Below are positions 23,665 through 34,784 of a stretch of 64,000 bases of DNA, piece after piece; within the stretch, counting starts at the first letter, position 1, and each line of letters begins with the position of its first letter. The translations under genes were made by a program, and so were the position numbers. Below the pieces are notes generated by a model. That model was not told where the DNA came from. It saw only the letters and a program-made list of their open reading frames with translations, and made no database searches. The stretch comes from Bromus sterilis. Taxonomy: Eukaryota > Streptophyta > Magnoliopsida > Poales > Poaceae. Location of the stretch: contig OX465598.1 in assembly GCA_950022295.1 (NCBI GenBank), forward strand, positions 116,977,001 to 117,041,000, written 5' to 3'.

Positions 23665-25347
23665 TTATTTTGATTGTGAGAGGATTCCTAAAGGTTCAAC
23701 CGAGAGGTTGTGCTTCTGGATAGGATTTTGTCTTAAAAATATGTCTTCTAGCTCATTCCTCTCCTGCATACGCATGTCATTCTCTTGGTCTTCCATAAAT
23801 TGCTGCAAAGTATCGTTAGGAGGAATAGCAATATAAGAAATTTCTTCAATAATTTTGTCATTACTAGACAAATCAGTACCACGAGGCTGCTTAGAAAACT
23901 TAGAAAAATTAAATTCATACGGCTCACCGTTGAATTCAACAGAAACTTTACCTTTCTTGCAATCTATTATAGCTCCACAAGTGCTGAGGAAGGGCCTACC
24001 AAAGATAATAGGACAAAAACTATCTTGCATTGAACCAAGTACAAGAAAGTCAGTAGGATATTTTACCTTCCCGCAGAGAACTTCAACATCTCTCACAATC
24101 CCAATTGGAGAGATTGTTTGTTTATTTGCAAGATGAATCGTGACATCTATGTCTTCAATCTCACACAGCTGAATCTCGTGCATGATCTCTTGATAAAGTG
24201 TGAAAGTAATAGCGTAGATACTGAATCGCAAATCACATAGCCCATAGTAGTTATGATCTCCTTTGTTCTTGGTTGTGACAATGTTAGTGGAAACAACACA
24301 AAAACTAATAATAGATTTTTCAATATCACTGGTTACCAGATCCTTAACCGTTGCAACTTGGGGCTTGACCTTGATCAGGTCCTCAAGTTCATCAGTGTTC
24401 CTTCCATTTTTGTTTAGAATACCTGTAACAAAAGAGTGCTCCTTTATCCTTGAGGGATAAGGAGGATGTTCATACACAAATGCAGGTAAAACAGGATCAG
24501 TAACATTAATCTCAATAGGTGACTCCCTGAAAGGTTTATGATGTTGACTCTCCTTCTTCTTAGAAGAATCAACATGAGAAGCAAAGTCCTTGCAAAAGTC
24601 AATCATTAGCTGGGAATCAAGACCAATTTTAGAGAAAAAGGTATTAAAGTAATCAGTCTTCACATAACTCTCAATGTAGTCATGCTCATAGTTTATAGCG
24701 AGTTCAATACCTTTATCAATTTCCCAGTCTTCAGTATTCTTCTGGATCGTTTCAATAAGATCCCATTTTTCTTCTACACTTCTGGTCTGGAATACCCCGC
24801 TAGAGGAGGCATCCAACATCTCCTTGTCCCGACGAGAAAGCCTGGCATAAAAATTTGTAGGTATAATTTCCTTGGGGAGCTCATGGTTGGGACATTTTAG
24901 CATAAGGGACTTCACTCTCCCCCAAGCTTGAGCGATGCTTTCTCCATCGCGAGACCAAAAGTTGTAGATGTAGTTCCTGTCTTGGTGAAATTCACGAAGA
25001 TGATAAAACTTTCCATAAAAGAGAGACATAAGCTCTTGCCATTCAAGCAAATCAGAGTTATCGAGTAGCTTATACCAATCTGAAGCTTTATCTTTAAGTG
25101 ATACGGAGAGTAATTTCTTCATGACGAACTCCATCGTTACACCTGCAAGCTTAAATAAAGAACATAATTGTGTCAAATATAGCAGGTGTTCTCCCGGATG
25201 TCCTTCTCCTGTATAACGATTAGCCAAGACATAATCAATAATACCAGTTGGTATTTTATAGGGCACAATTTCAGTAGGGGTAGGAGTGACCACCACAGTC
25301 GTGGGGCGGCTTCTCACCAGCAACGAACCAACAGTAGAGGGGTCCAT
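23665..25347 (-). pseudogene. gag: gag-protease of element D
   Basis: The first ATG of this long frame is at 25347 (MDPSTVGSLLVRSRP); the frame itself is open a little further upstream. Residues about 60-220 form the Athila-type gag (FKLAGVTMEFVMKKLL, DKASDWYKLL, SRDGESIAQAWGRVK, NFYARLSRRDKEMLDAS). The C-terminal third resembles the Athila protease, with DVEVLCGKVKYPTDFLVL, CPIIFGRPFLST and IIDCKKGK; the DTG loop is not obvious. The frame ends at TAA 23665-23667, followed in the same frame by DPVFDLKPLPDT, which normally continues the polyprotein, so this is one premature stop. No zinc knuckle is visible. Confidence 0.88.
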
Positions 25348-25430
25348 AAGGAATGAGGGTAGCAACAAAAAAAAACAGAAACACAAAGTAAAGGTTTCCT
25401 TACCGGATTCACTTACCAATAGCGCTACAC

Positions 25431-25448
25431 TCCCCGACAACGACGCCA
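25431..25448 (-). other. Primer binding site (tRNA-Asp type), element D
   Basis: On the minus strand TGGCGTCGTTGTCGGGGA lies 11 bases after the LTR end. It differs at two positions from TGGCGCCGTTGCCGGGGA, the site in elements G, I and K. Such sites pair with the 3' end of tRNA-Asp in Athila-like elements. Confidence 0.85.
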
Positions 25449-25459
25449 GAAAAGCTCGT

Positions 25460-27040
25460 TGATGGCGCAGAAGTTGATAGGTTTAGTTGGGTTGCCTTCC
25501 CTGTCAACCGCGCCAATAAAGGATTCTTGATAACCCACAAGTCTAGGGGATCAATTGTAGCTTTTCGATAAATAAGGATGTCGATCCCACGAGGAGCAGA
25601 AGGTATTGATAAGTGACTCTGGATAAGGAAAAGGCTGCACACACTGAAAGGTAAATATTTAGGGATTTTTGGTTTAAGCAGTAGAAAGGTAAAAGACAAG
25701 CAAAGTAAACAGGGTAACTAAGGAGTAACAAGTGGCCCGATCCTTTTGAGCAAAGGATAGGCCTAGCAACTGGACTTATAAAGGCTAAAGCGTTCTCGAG
25801 GACACACGGGAGAGATAGCCAACTTAATTTCACCATATTCCGCCAAGTAGTATGTATTGTGTCGATAAGTGTCGGTAGGTGGATCAATGCTAGTACACCT
25901 TCTAGACTAAGATAAGTGCACTCTTATGATTACACACCTTGCAAGAATCCGCAAATACAAGGTAGTAATTAAGGCATAAGCCTAACTTCAACATTACGAT
26001 CGAGGATCCATAACTCCCTTGTGCAAAAGTGTGCGAATTGGGGTTCAGGTTTCTGTCACTCCGACAACCCACCATAAGCATCCTTTGTACACAATGTATT
26101 CCCCTAGGTCCTTAATAAGGCGAAGTGTTGGGTGTTCGACTCACACAACACCACTAGGAAAATAACAACACAACTTAACTATCAAACAATACATAATACT
26201 TCAACATCATATGACTACTAACAACTAGAATTCTCGCATGTCCTCAAGAACTAAAGTAACTAATCACAAGATATAAAAGAGATCATGATCAGAGGTGATA
26301 GATGGGTGGTAAACAATCTGGATACAATGATATTTCTCCAACAAAACTCAATAGGATTCACCACAAAGTAGTAATCAACACCAACGGAGTAGAGAGGATA
26401 GATAGTAAGGATTACAACACAAGTTGCAATGGTGAGATGAGATGGTATGGAGATGGAGATGGTGCTGATGTTGGGGATGATGTTGATGATGATCTCGATG
26501 ATGCCCGTGACGATGATGATGACGATGGCGATGATCTCCCCTTCTGGGAGGTGATCTCCCCGGCGGAATCTTCCCGCCGGAGATGCCTTTTTCTTCTCTT
26601 TAGGTTTCCTCCACGAGGCGGCGACGAAACTCCGAAACTCCTCTTGTTCTAGGGTTTCTACCCCAGGGGGTAATTTAGGCCAGAGGGGGCACCGAGGTGG
26701 ACCACCAGGTATCCAGGAGGGTTCCTGGCGCGCCCTAGGGGGGGGCGCCAGGGACCCTTCTGGTTGCCTGGTGGGTCCCCTCTAGTACCTCTTCGGTGAA
26801 CTCCAGTGAATCTTCATAAAAATGATCTCCGTCAAATTTCATCGAATTTGGAGTTGATCTGATTCAGCAACTTGATGTCCACTTTTCAGCGCTGAATTCT
26901 GCTTCTCTGTTTCGGCACCGGAAAGTTGCAAACTGTGTAAAACAAGCCAAAACAACATAAGGACAATACTTTAAAGTGGAATATATCAATTAATAGGGTT
27001 AAATTACAATATAAAATAGTGATGCATTTTGGACGTATCA
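25460..27040 (-). repeat. 5' LTR of element D (1581 bp)
   Basis: Runs on the minus strand from TGATACGTCCAAAATGC at 27040 to GCGCCATCA at 25460. It contains a GC-rich inverted repeat (about 26695-26785) just upstream of a TATA-like CCTAAATTA, and a GAT-rich stretch (about 26440-26540) that yields a spurious acidic frame (26302-26652). No coding sequence. Confidence 0.88.
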
Positions 27041-27658
27041 GCCACCACCAGGCACCCAGGCGGCCACCTGGCGCGGCCAGGGGCCTGGCCGCGCCAGGGG
27101 GGCACCTGGGCCCCTGGTGGCCCCCTGGATGCCCCCTTCACCTATTTATTCTCCATCACGGGGAAACTCCAAAGACATAACCCTATTTCACAAATTCTCT
27201 TTTGTTCCGCCGCCGCTGCGCTTCCAAGATCAGGAGCACCATCAGGACCCTTCCCGGCACCCTGTCGGAGGGAGGATCGACCTCCGGGAGCTTCTCCTCC
27301 ACCATGGACGCTTCCCGGATGTGTCGTGAGTAGAATACCTTGGACCATGGGTCCGTGATCAGCAGCTATGTGATGTTATCCTCCCTCTTTGTTCTTCATG
27401 GTTTAGACCTCGTGAGCTGGCCTACATGATCGAGGCACATATGTAATTCTTTCTTCTTTTGCTATGCTGAGTTTGATGGGATCTGATGGATTATGAGATT
27501 ATGTTCAGATTGTGATAGAGTAATATAATTGTCTCTTATATTTTGTATTTTTTGTTCCGAAGTAATTCTTGCATGTTCTCCGTTGCTATTTATCGCTTTG
27601 GCCAAGTGGTAGGTAGTGACTCCAAGAGGGAAAGTTATGCTCGATTGTGGGTACATGC
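27041..27658 (+). repeat. LTR F, segment 1 (promoter and leader part)
   Basis: Aligns with about 32440-33035 of the H LTR and with 42530-42990 of its partner. It begins with a very strong GC palindrome (15-bp perfect arms at 27067-27081 and 27084-27098), then the TATA-like CCTATTTATT (27141-27150) and a leader. Its first 250 bases or so must lie beyond element D, which inserted at 27040. At 27658 the solo LTR E interrupts it. Confidence 0.85.
27042..27126. repeat. GC-rich inverted repeat upstream of the TATA in LTR F
   Basis: Perfect arms at 27067-27081 and 27084-27098 (CCTGGCGCGGCCAGG and complement), extended imperfectly on both sides to about 40 bases per arm. It lies just before CCTATTTATT (27141). 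Counterparts are in LTRs D, E, H, I, G and K at the same relative place. Confidence 0.8.
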
Positions 27659-29058
27659 TGATACGTCTCAAACATATCTACTTTTCCAAACACTTTTGCT
27701 ATTGTTTTTCCCTCATTCTTGCATGATTTGGATGAAACTAACCTGGACTAACGTTGTTGTCAGCAGAGCTGCCTGTATGGTTTTATTGTGCGTAGGAAAA
27801 TGGATTTTTGGACGTCTCAGAAAATTCCCAGAAAAATACCAGAAAATCCACGCACCCGAATGAGCCAGAAGCCAGAAGTGGGACCATAGGGCAGCCAAGG
27901 GGGCCCCAGGCGCCCCCCTGGCGCGGCCAGGGGTAGGGCTGCGCCCTCTGGCCGCCTGGGGGCCTCCCCCTCCTCTGGTGCCCTACCGAGGCTCCTATTT
28001 ATTCCCTTGACGGAGAAACCTCGAAACATAAGTCGTTTTCCCAATTCACATCGCAAAGCCGCCGCCGCCCTCTGTTCTTCTCCTTGAGGGCTAATCTGGA
28101 GGCTGTTTTGGCCTCCGGAGAGGGGAGATCATCCCCATCGTCATCATCAACCGCACTCCATCCTCCCTCCATGACTTCTCCATCCATGTGTGAGTAATTC
28201 CCTGCTGTAGGCAAAGGGGATGGTAGGGATTGGATGAGTTAGATCATGTAATAGTTTATCAGGTTGTTGGGGGCATGTTGCCTATCATCTAGATTATTGT
28301 TTATCATCTTTGCTTCAACTTATTGCTCTTAATGCTTGTCACTTTGGGCCCGAGTGCCATGATTTTAGATCTGAACCCTTTGTGTTTTCATGAATATATT
28401 TGTGTTCTTGATCCTATCTATGAGTTGTATGCACCTGTTATAGTCCGGAACCGGCGATCCCAAAGGTGACATCCTGGGACACCAAAGGGGATGGACTATA
28501 ATTTGAGGATTCCATGTATCCATTGATTGTTAATTCTTTGTTCCGGTGCTCTTTGACAGGAGCACCTTAATCTCCATAAGTTCCTTTTGGCCCCGTTCGT
28601 AGCGGGATGGTAGGACAAAAGATGTTGTGCAAGTTCTTATTGCAAGCACGTACAACTACCTTTGGGATACATGCCTGATGTTTGATTTATGCCTAGATGA
28701 TCATTGATTTTCTGTGTGCCTTGCCCCAAGTTAAATACAAGATGTGTCTTATCCATGCAGTGCCCAACCATCCATCTCCTTAGCCTATAGTGTTTTAATT
28801 CTGTTGGTTACTAGTTGCTTACTTTCGCTGTTTTACTATTACTGTTTCACCACCACTATTACCGTTGCTATCATCACATCCATACCGCAGTTGCTATTAA
28901 TATCTTGTTGCAAGTAAGTGTATCTCAGGTGCGGTGGAATTGATAACTCCACTGTTAAAGCTTGTGGATATTCTTTGGCTCCCCTTGAGTCGAATCTATA
29001 GATTGGGTTATTCTTACCTGCGAAGACTATCTCGATCCCCTGCAGTTGTGGGTTATCA
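27659..29058 (+). repeat. Solo LTR E (1.4 kb)
   Basis: Begins TGATACGTCTCAAACATATC and ends GTTGTGGGTTATCA, with no primer site or polypurine tract around it. Both flanks are LTR F and join up when E is removed (compare 33030-33050). The flanking five bases CATGC and TGTGC agree at three positions, differing by transitions, as expected of an old duplication. It belongs to the same family as the LTR of element K. Solo LTRs arise by recombination between the two LTRs of an element. Confidence 0.82.
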
Positions 29059-29338
29059 TGTGCCCCCTGATGACTCGCTTGAGTGACAGAAACATGAGTC
29101 TAGGGGATGTGTTGTGGCCACAAGGGGGAAAACAACGATGCTTGTAAGTGCGGTTATAAGGATTTTTTTACTTTACGCAAAGTTATTTTTAATGCAGTTG
29201 TCTGTTGCTTTCGGTTTACACTTTGGGTGGGGCTCGCAATTTAATACCAGCGAGATGTTCTGGATACATATCTCAAGGTGGATGATTAGTAGTAGATGCA
29301 GATGAATTTCGGTCTACTTATTTTGGCGTACTGTCCAT
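29059..29338 (+). repeat. LTR F, segment 2
   Basis: Continues the F LTR after solo LTR E and aligns with about 33043-33312 of the H LTR (shared GCGAGATGTTCTGGATA). It ends ...GTCCAT at 29338, where element G begins; the F sequence goes on at 46956 with CCCATGCTTTTGAGC. Confidence 0.88.
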
Positions 29339-30195
29339 TGATACGTCCGAAACATATCTATAATTTCGTCTTGCTCCATGCATGATTTGTGTGACTTTGC
29401 CATATTTTAGATGAACTTTCATACACTTTTGATCATATTTGGACTAACTTATTAACTTAGTGCACCCCAGTGCCAGTTCCTGTTTTCTGCTGTTTTTGTA
29501 TTTCATGTTTTTCCAATAATTAAAGTGCCCAATAAATTCCGGAAAAATTATATAAAAAATCAGCGTCCCGGAAGGTTGTCTTTGACTATCCTTGAGATAT
29601 GTTGTGGTGATTGTGGTACTCTCTTTGAATGGCCGCGGTGACATTGGGAAATCCATAGATTGAGAACTATGATCTCTGAGGTGTGCTTTTGTAGCCCTAC
29701 ATAATACTCGTCCTCTCTTGACCACAAAGGAATGACCTTCGAGTACGTATCCATTGCATGTTTTATGGAAAATATCATGTGATTAGACTATGTTAATGTT
29801 GTTGGGAGTTGCCACTAGTGAAAGTATGAAGCCTAGGCCTTGTTTCCACCATTGTTACACCGTTTGTGCTCACTTTTGTCACATGTTTTCTTGCTGCACT
29901 TTTTCTTACAGATTTATATTCCTTGCTTTGCCACATCTATCACCCATATTTTACTATCTCTTCGCCGAACTAGTGCACCTATACAACTCCTAGTTGTATT
30001 AGGTGTGTTGGGGACACAAGAGACTTCTTGTATCTTAATTGTAGGGTTGCTTGAGAGAGACCATCTTCAACCTCTACTTCCCTGAGTTCGATAAACCTTA
30101 GGTCATCCACTTGAGGGAAATTGTTGTTGTCCTACAAACCTCTGCGCTTGGAGGCCCAACATAGTCTACAAGAATAGAAGCGTGCGTAGACATCA
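29339..30195 (+). repeat. 5' LTR of element G, promoter deleted
   Basis: Matches the 3' LTR (45500-46955) at both ends but lacks about 600 bases in the middle. The break is near 29571, where ...CAGCGTCCCGGAA joins sequence equivalent to about 46342. The lost part includes the GC hairpin, the TATA-like element and the start of the leader, so this LTR cannot drive normal transcription. Confidence 0.88.
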
Positions 30196-30204
30196 AGCTA
30201 TTTC

Positions 30205-30222
30205 TGGCGCCGTTGCCGGGGA
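30205..30222 (+). other. Primer binding site (tRNA-Asp type), element G
   Basis: TGGCGCCGTTGCCGGGGA begins nine bases after the LTR end ...GACATCA. It is the consensus tRNA-Asp primer site of this group. Confidence 0.88.
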
Positions 30223-30301
30223 GGTAAGGTTTGAAGGTATATCTTTAGATCTTGAAATCAATTCTTTTTGTTTCTTGTTTTTATTTTCACTAGTTAGGCT
30301 T

Positions 30302-31091
30302 ATGGAAAACAACAAAATAATTATGAGATAGCTTTATGAGCACTATCTTGAGTTAGGTCATGAAGTGTTTGAGGAGGAGATCAAAAAGCCTATGGAGCTT
30401 TATTATTTGAACAACACTCATGATAGTAGTAATGTTATTAGCATGTATTCTTTGAATAGTTTTGATACTAATGATATGCAAAGCCATAAGCTTGGTGATG
30501 CTACGTTTTATGAAGATGATCTTTTTAGCCCCCCAAGTCTTGATGAGTAAATTTATTTTGATGATACTTTTCCTCCCATCTATGATGATTATTGTGATGA
30601 CACTTATGCTATAAAGAATTATTTTTTTACAAGTGCATCATGATAAGAATGATTCATGTGATAGCTATTTTTTTGAGTTTGCTCCCACTATTACTAATGA
30701 GAAGGATTTTGCTTATGTGGGGAGAAACAAATTTTCTATGCTTGTGGATCATGATAAGAAAGTTTTATGTGATACTTATATTGTTGAGTTTATTCTTGAT
30801 CCCACTGAAAACTATTTTGAGAGGGGAACATATGCTCATAGATATTTCAATAATATCAAATTCCCTCTCTTTATGTTGAAAGTTTTGAAGTTGCACTTGT
30901 TTTGCCTTCCTATGCTAATATCTTTATGCTTCAATGAGTTATTCCTCTACAATATCCCTTTGCATAGGAAGCTTGTTAGACTTAAATGTGTTTGTTATTT
31001 GCTTCTTGATGCTCTCTTTTGTTCTTCAACTCTTATTCCTTATTCCTATGAGAGCATCATTAAAATCTTAAGCCTATCTTTATGGCTATAA
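30302..31091 (+). pseudogene. Open frame of unknown function in non-autonomous element G
   Basis: The ATG at 30302 is followed by an in-frame TAG (30329-30331), 72 clean codons to TAA 30548-30550, further readable codons and then a frame change near 30625. From 30633 to 31091 a frame without its own ATG continues. It is acidic and rich in Asp and Tyr in the first part. The last part (VDHDKKVLCDTYIVEF, PTENYFERG, PLFMLKVLKLHLFCLP) is clearly related to the C-terminus of the frame in element I (39689-40726, minus). It is neither gag nor pol as I know them; the conserved end is hydrophobic and may be membrane-associated. No function can be assigned. Confidence 0.65.
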
Positions 31092-32161
31092 AGAAAGAGC
31101 TCTAGGGAGACAACCCTTGTTATCTTTACTTTGAGTTTTTTACTTCTGTTCTTAGTGGTCTTGATGATTGTTACTACTGTAGAAATATCATTGTATCTTT
31201 ATTTTCAAGCTTTGTGCCAAGTTATAGCCTCATATGACAAGGGAAGTGAAAGTTGTAACATGTTGTCCAGAAAATAGATTCTGTCCTCGTGACGGGAAAA
31301 ATCAGATCAAGTCACCAGTTCATCTTATTGAGCTGAATTTTTTACACAGCGTGCTCTATACAATCATGGAACTTTCGTATGTTCTGAGTTATTTGATTTG
31401 AGTTGCATAAGTGCCCCTAAAAAAATTCTTTACTACCTGATGTTCTGTTTTTCACAGATTCTGCCACGTTTTGTCTCTCCTAACTTTTGCAAACCTTAAG
31501 CTTGCTTTTTCTTTGCAAAAACCTTTTGGCAATCTTGAGAAACAGTAGTTCTTCAAAAATATATTTATATACAGTGGGGAAAAATTATTTATTAAGGGTA
31601 CAAACCTCTCTAATCATATTATGATGAGTTATGTAAGAAGGGAGTTTTCAAGTGTGCGATGGAAGATTATTAAAGAATATTCGGGAGTGTCAAGCGCTCA
31701 AGCTTGGGGATGCCCCCATGCATCCCCAACAAATATTCAAGGAGACTCAAGCGGCTAAGCTTGGGGATGCCCCCGTGCATCCCCTTCTCCATCAACAATC
31801 ATCATTTCGTCCTTCGTCTCACTATATTTTTATCACTTCATGCGTTATGTGCTATGCTTGGAGCGTCTCGCTCTTAGGTGTTATTTTTATTTTTCTTTAT
31901 CTTTGCTTGCTGTTCATAACAAGTTAGACCCTATCTTACTTTGTGTGGGAGAGAAACACACTCCACTTTCAAAATCTAGAACACATCATAGGATTCTTCA
32001 TGCCTATCTTTTTGCTGTTGTGTGTTCTTTATCTTTTCGTAGCTACTGCCATGTTTAGTTTTAGTTTTAGTTTGTCTTTAGCAAGATCCTTGGATTTTGT
32101 TTAGTTTGTTGCTGGAACTCTCTTTAATTTTCATGTTTATCTTGTTAAGAGAGTTGGTTGT
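31092..32161 (+). other. Non-coding internal region of element G, left part
   Basis: No recognisable protein. Two copies of a hairpin containing the polypurine-tract sequence (AAGCTTGGGGATGC ... GCATCCCC) lie at 31700-31727 and 31757-31784. The region is shared with H (34785-35880) and, inverted, with I (about 38500-39590). GTTGT at 32157-32161 is the left target duplication of H. Confidence 0.75.
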
Positions 32162-33803
32162 TGATACGTCCCAAACGTATCTATAATTTCTCCTTGCTCC
32201 ATACATGATTTGTGTGACTTTGCCATGTTTTGCTTGAACTTTCATACACTTTTGAGCATATTTGGACTAACCTATTAACTCAGTGCACCCAGTTGCCAGT
32301 TCCTATTTTCTGCTGTTTTTGTATTTTAGGTTTTCCGGCCATAAAAAGTGCAAAATAAATCCCGGAAAAATTATATAAAAAAATCAGCGACCCGGAAGCT
32401 TCCCGAATCACCAAGGAAGGAAGGGGGTGGACCCACCAGGGCCCCAGGAGGGTCCCTGGCACGGCCCAACCCTAGGCCGCGCCAGGAGGCCTCCTGGTTG
32501 CCATGTGTCCCCTCTCGGTCCCCCCTTTGGCCTATATTAACCCCCCTGTGACGGAAACTCCGAAGACATAACCCTATTTTCCAATCTCGCCTCTGTTCCG
32601 CCGCTGCCGCGCTTCCAAGATCGGGAGCACTGTCAGGACCCTTCCCGGCACCCTTCCGGAAGGAGGATCGACCTCCGGGAGCTCCTCCTCCACCATGGAC
32701 GCTTCCCGGATGTACCGTGAGTAGTCCCCCTTGGACCATGGGTCCGTGACCAGTAGCTATGTGATGTACTCCTCCCCTCTTTGTGCTTCCACTTTCGAAA
32801 CCTCGTGAGCTGCCTCACATGATCGAGGCACCTTTGTATTTTCTGTGTTGCTATGCTGAGTTTGCTGGGATCTGATGGATTATGAGATTATGTTCAGATT
32901 GTGATGAGTAATATATTTGGTTCTCTTTTATATTTGTGTTCTCTAGTAAATTCTTGCATGTACTTCGTTGCCGTATTTTACTTTGGCCAAGTGATTTGTT
33001 GCAACTCCATGAGGGAGCGTTATGCTTGATTGTGGGTTAAGCCCCCTAATGTCTAGCTTGAGTGAGAGAAACATGAGACTAGGGGATGTGTTGTTGCCAC
33101 CAGGGATAAAACAACGGTGCTTGTACCTGTGAGTGCAAGGATTGTTTGCTTTACGCATAGTTCTTTTAATGCAGTTGTCTGTTGCTTTGAGTTTACACTT
33201 TGGGTGGGACTCGCAACTTAATACCAGCGAGATGTTCTGGATAGATATCCCAAGGTGGATGATTCGTAGTAGATGCAGATGGATTTCGGTCTACTTACTT
33301 TGGCGTACTGCCCTTTGCTTTTGAGCCTCTTCCTTTCTTTTGTAGCATAGTTAGCATTGCTGTGCGTTTATAATCCTGTCAATTTCCCAGCTGTGATTTG
33401 TTTACGTCGGTAGCACTTTTATCGTCTTTTGGGAGAGAGACATCACTAGTGAACATCACGGGACCCCGGTCCATATTCACACCATTGTTTACATCTTCAA
33501 TTTACGTTCAGTTCTTACTTTCAGTTACCACTATTATTATCTCTTGCGTTGATCCTTTGTAAACAGCAAGGCCAGAGGAATTGACAACTCCTCTGTACTC
33601 GTTGGGGGCAAAGTTATCTATTTCTGTGTGTAGGTCCTGACGACTGCCCAATTTCTGGCGCCGTTGTCACCTTCTTGTATTTCTGCTAGTCCTACTGGAG
33701 ACAAACCTTGGTTTCTTCACCGTGGGAAATTTTCTGCTACTCTACATCTCACCTTCCACATGGGGTAACCAATGAGGAGTGAGAGCCAACTGTGGCTCCA
33801 TCA
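32162..33803 (+). repeat. 5' LTR of element H (1642 bp)
   Basis: From TGATACGTCCCAAACG to GTGGCTCCATCA. It contains a GC-rich inverted repeat (about 32430-32500), a TATA-like CCTATATTAA (32531-32540) and a leader. It is the same family as F, I and the 42530-43764 copy, and forms the outer end of the large inverted repeat with the I LTR. Confidence 0.9.
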
Positions 33804-33812
33804 AGCAATTCC

Positions 33813-33830
33813 TGGCGCCGTTGTCGGGGA
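33813..33830 (+). other. Primer binding site (tRNA-Asp type), element H
   Basis: TGGCGCCGTTGTCGGGGA lies nine bases after the LTR end, one mismatch from the site of G. An earlier partial copy of the motif (CTGGCGCCGTTGTCACC, near 33655) lies within the LTR itself. Confidence 0.85.
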
Positions 33831-33971
33831 CTCCAGCCTACAAGATAGGGGAGTTGCACACTATCTTTTATCTTTGCTTTTTAGCCTTGTTAGTTTTCCT
33901 TTCAGTTTTTACTTTTGTGTCCTTTATCAAAAATACCAAAAATACCTGTTGTTTTGCTAATAGTTAACACT

Positions 33972-34784
33972 ATGGCCGATCCTTTTGCCTTCGGTGAGGC
34001 AGAAGTACTTACCTTTACTCAGAGAGGTGGTGAAAGTCTGAAAGATGCTTGGCATAGAATTAATGATTCTCAAAAAAGGGCCACTAAGAAGCAATCCACT
34101 ACTATCCTGCTTAGAAATTTTTATGTTGGGATTAATTCTTGGAATAGGTTTGTTTTATACACTGCTATCAATGGGAACTTTATAGAGGCTCCAGTCTGGG
34201 AAGCCCTTAATATAATTGAAAATCTTGTTGGAAGTCTCCCCATTGTTAGTATTAAGGAGGACATTACTCTAGCTCACATAATGGGAAACCTTAAAATAAT
34301 AGAGTTAGAGATGCCAAGTATCGATATAGTAAATGAGTTAGATCGTAAGATTCAAGGGAATTTGAATTGGCTAGATAGCTCCATGCAAAAAATTGTCAAA
34401 ACTTAGGAGACTATTAAATCCCTTGATGAGAAGTCTTCTAGGATAGAGAAGATTGAGGAAGTTATTGAAACTCTAGGAACTACCTTTTCCAAAATCAAAA
34501 TCAAAAAGGATGAAACTCCGGCAAGAAAGGAACCCAAGTTCGTTTATGTCCCTATGGTTCCTCGAGCTAAAGCTGACACACCTATTGCCAAGAGAGTTGA
34601 AACAGTGAAGACTTTGGAGGAGATACCTATCTTTTATTTTGAAACTCCAATTGATTTTCCTCCTTTTGATTTTATCCCTAGAAGAACTTTTATTCGGCCT
34701 TTATTTGATAAACCTCTTAAGACTAGTTGTACTATTGAAGAGCTTTTTGATGATCTTGATGATGGACCAATTGATACAACTTGA
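33972..34784 (+). pseudogene. gag: Truncated gag of element H (one stop)
   Basis: Starts at ATG 33972 (MADPFAFGEAEV). Residues 13-80 match the Athila gag type seen in element D: FTQRGGESLKDAWHRIND and TILLRNFYVGINSWNR correspond to SRDGESIAQAWGRVK and EIIPTNFYARLSRRDK. The frame has one TAG at 34404-34406; beyond it the same frame stays open, Lys/Glu-rich then Pro/Phe-rich, to TGA 34782-34784. There is no knuckle, protease or polymerase. It might still package RNA with the help of a complete element, but this is inference. It differs completely from the frame in I, whose LTR is of the same family. Confidence 0.8.

Larger units (their letters stand above)
22231..27040 (-). mobile_element. Athila-like gypsy element D (5' half)
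   Basis: The minus strand gives 5' LTR, tRNA-Asp-type primer site, gag-protease, reverse transcriptase and the start of RNase H, then is cut at 22230 by the LTR of C. Integrase and the 3' LTR should lie left of the window. The 5' LTR ends at 27040 inside LTR F; GCCAC (27041-27045) would be the target duplication. Sequence and primer type match the Triticeae Athila-like families (Fatima/Sabrina group) as I recall them; I cannot fix the family name. Confidence 0.88.

Noticed and set aside
26302..26652. Acidic Asp-rich frame in D LTR
   Set aside because: Produced by a GAT-rich simple repeat inside the LTR leader.
31700..31784. Possible CRISPR-like pair of repeats
   Set aside because: Only two copies, with no regular array, in a plant transposon; these are polypurine-tract-like hairpins.
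32348..33324. Frames similar to those at 27029-27358, 41535-41801 and 42465-43285
   Set aside because: All are LTR sequence of the F/H/I family in the same or opposite orientation, with frames broken differently.
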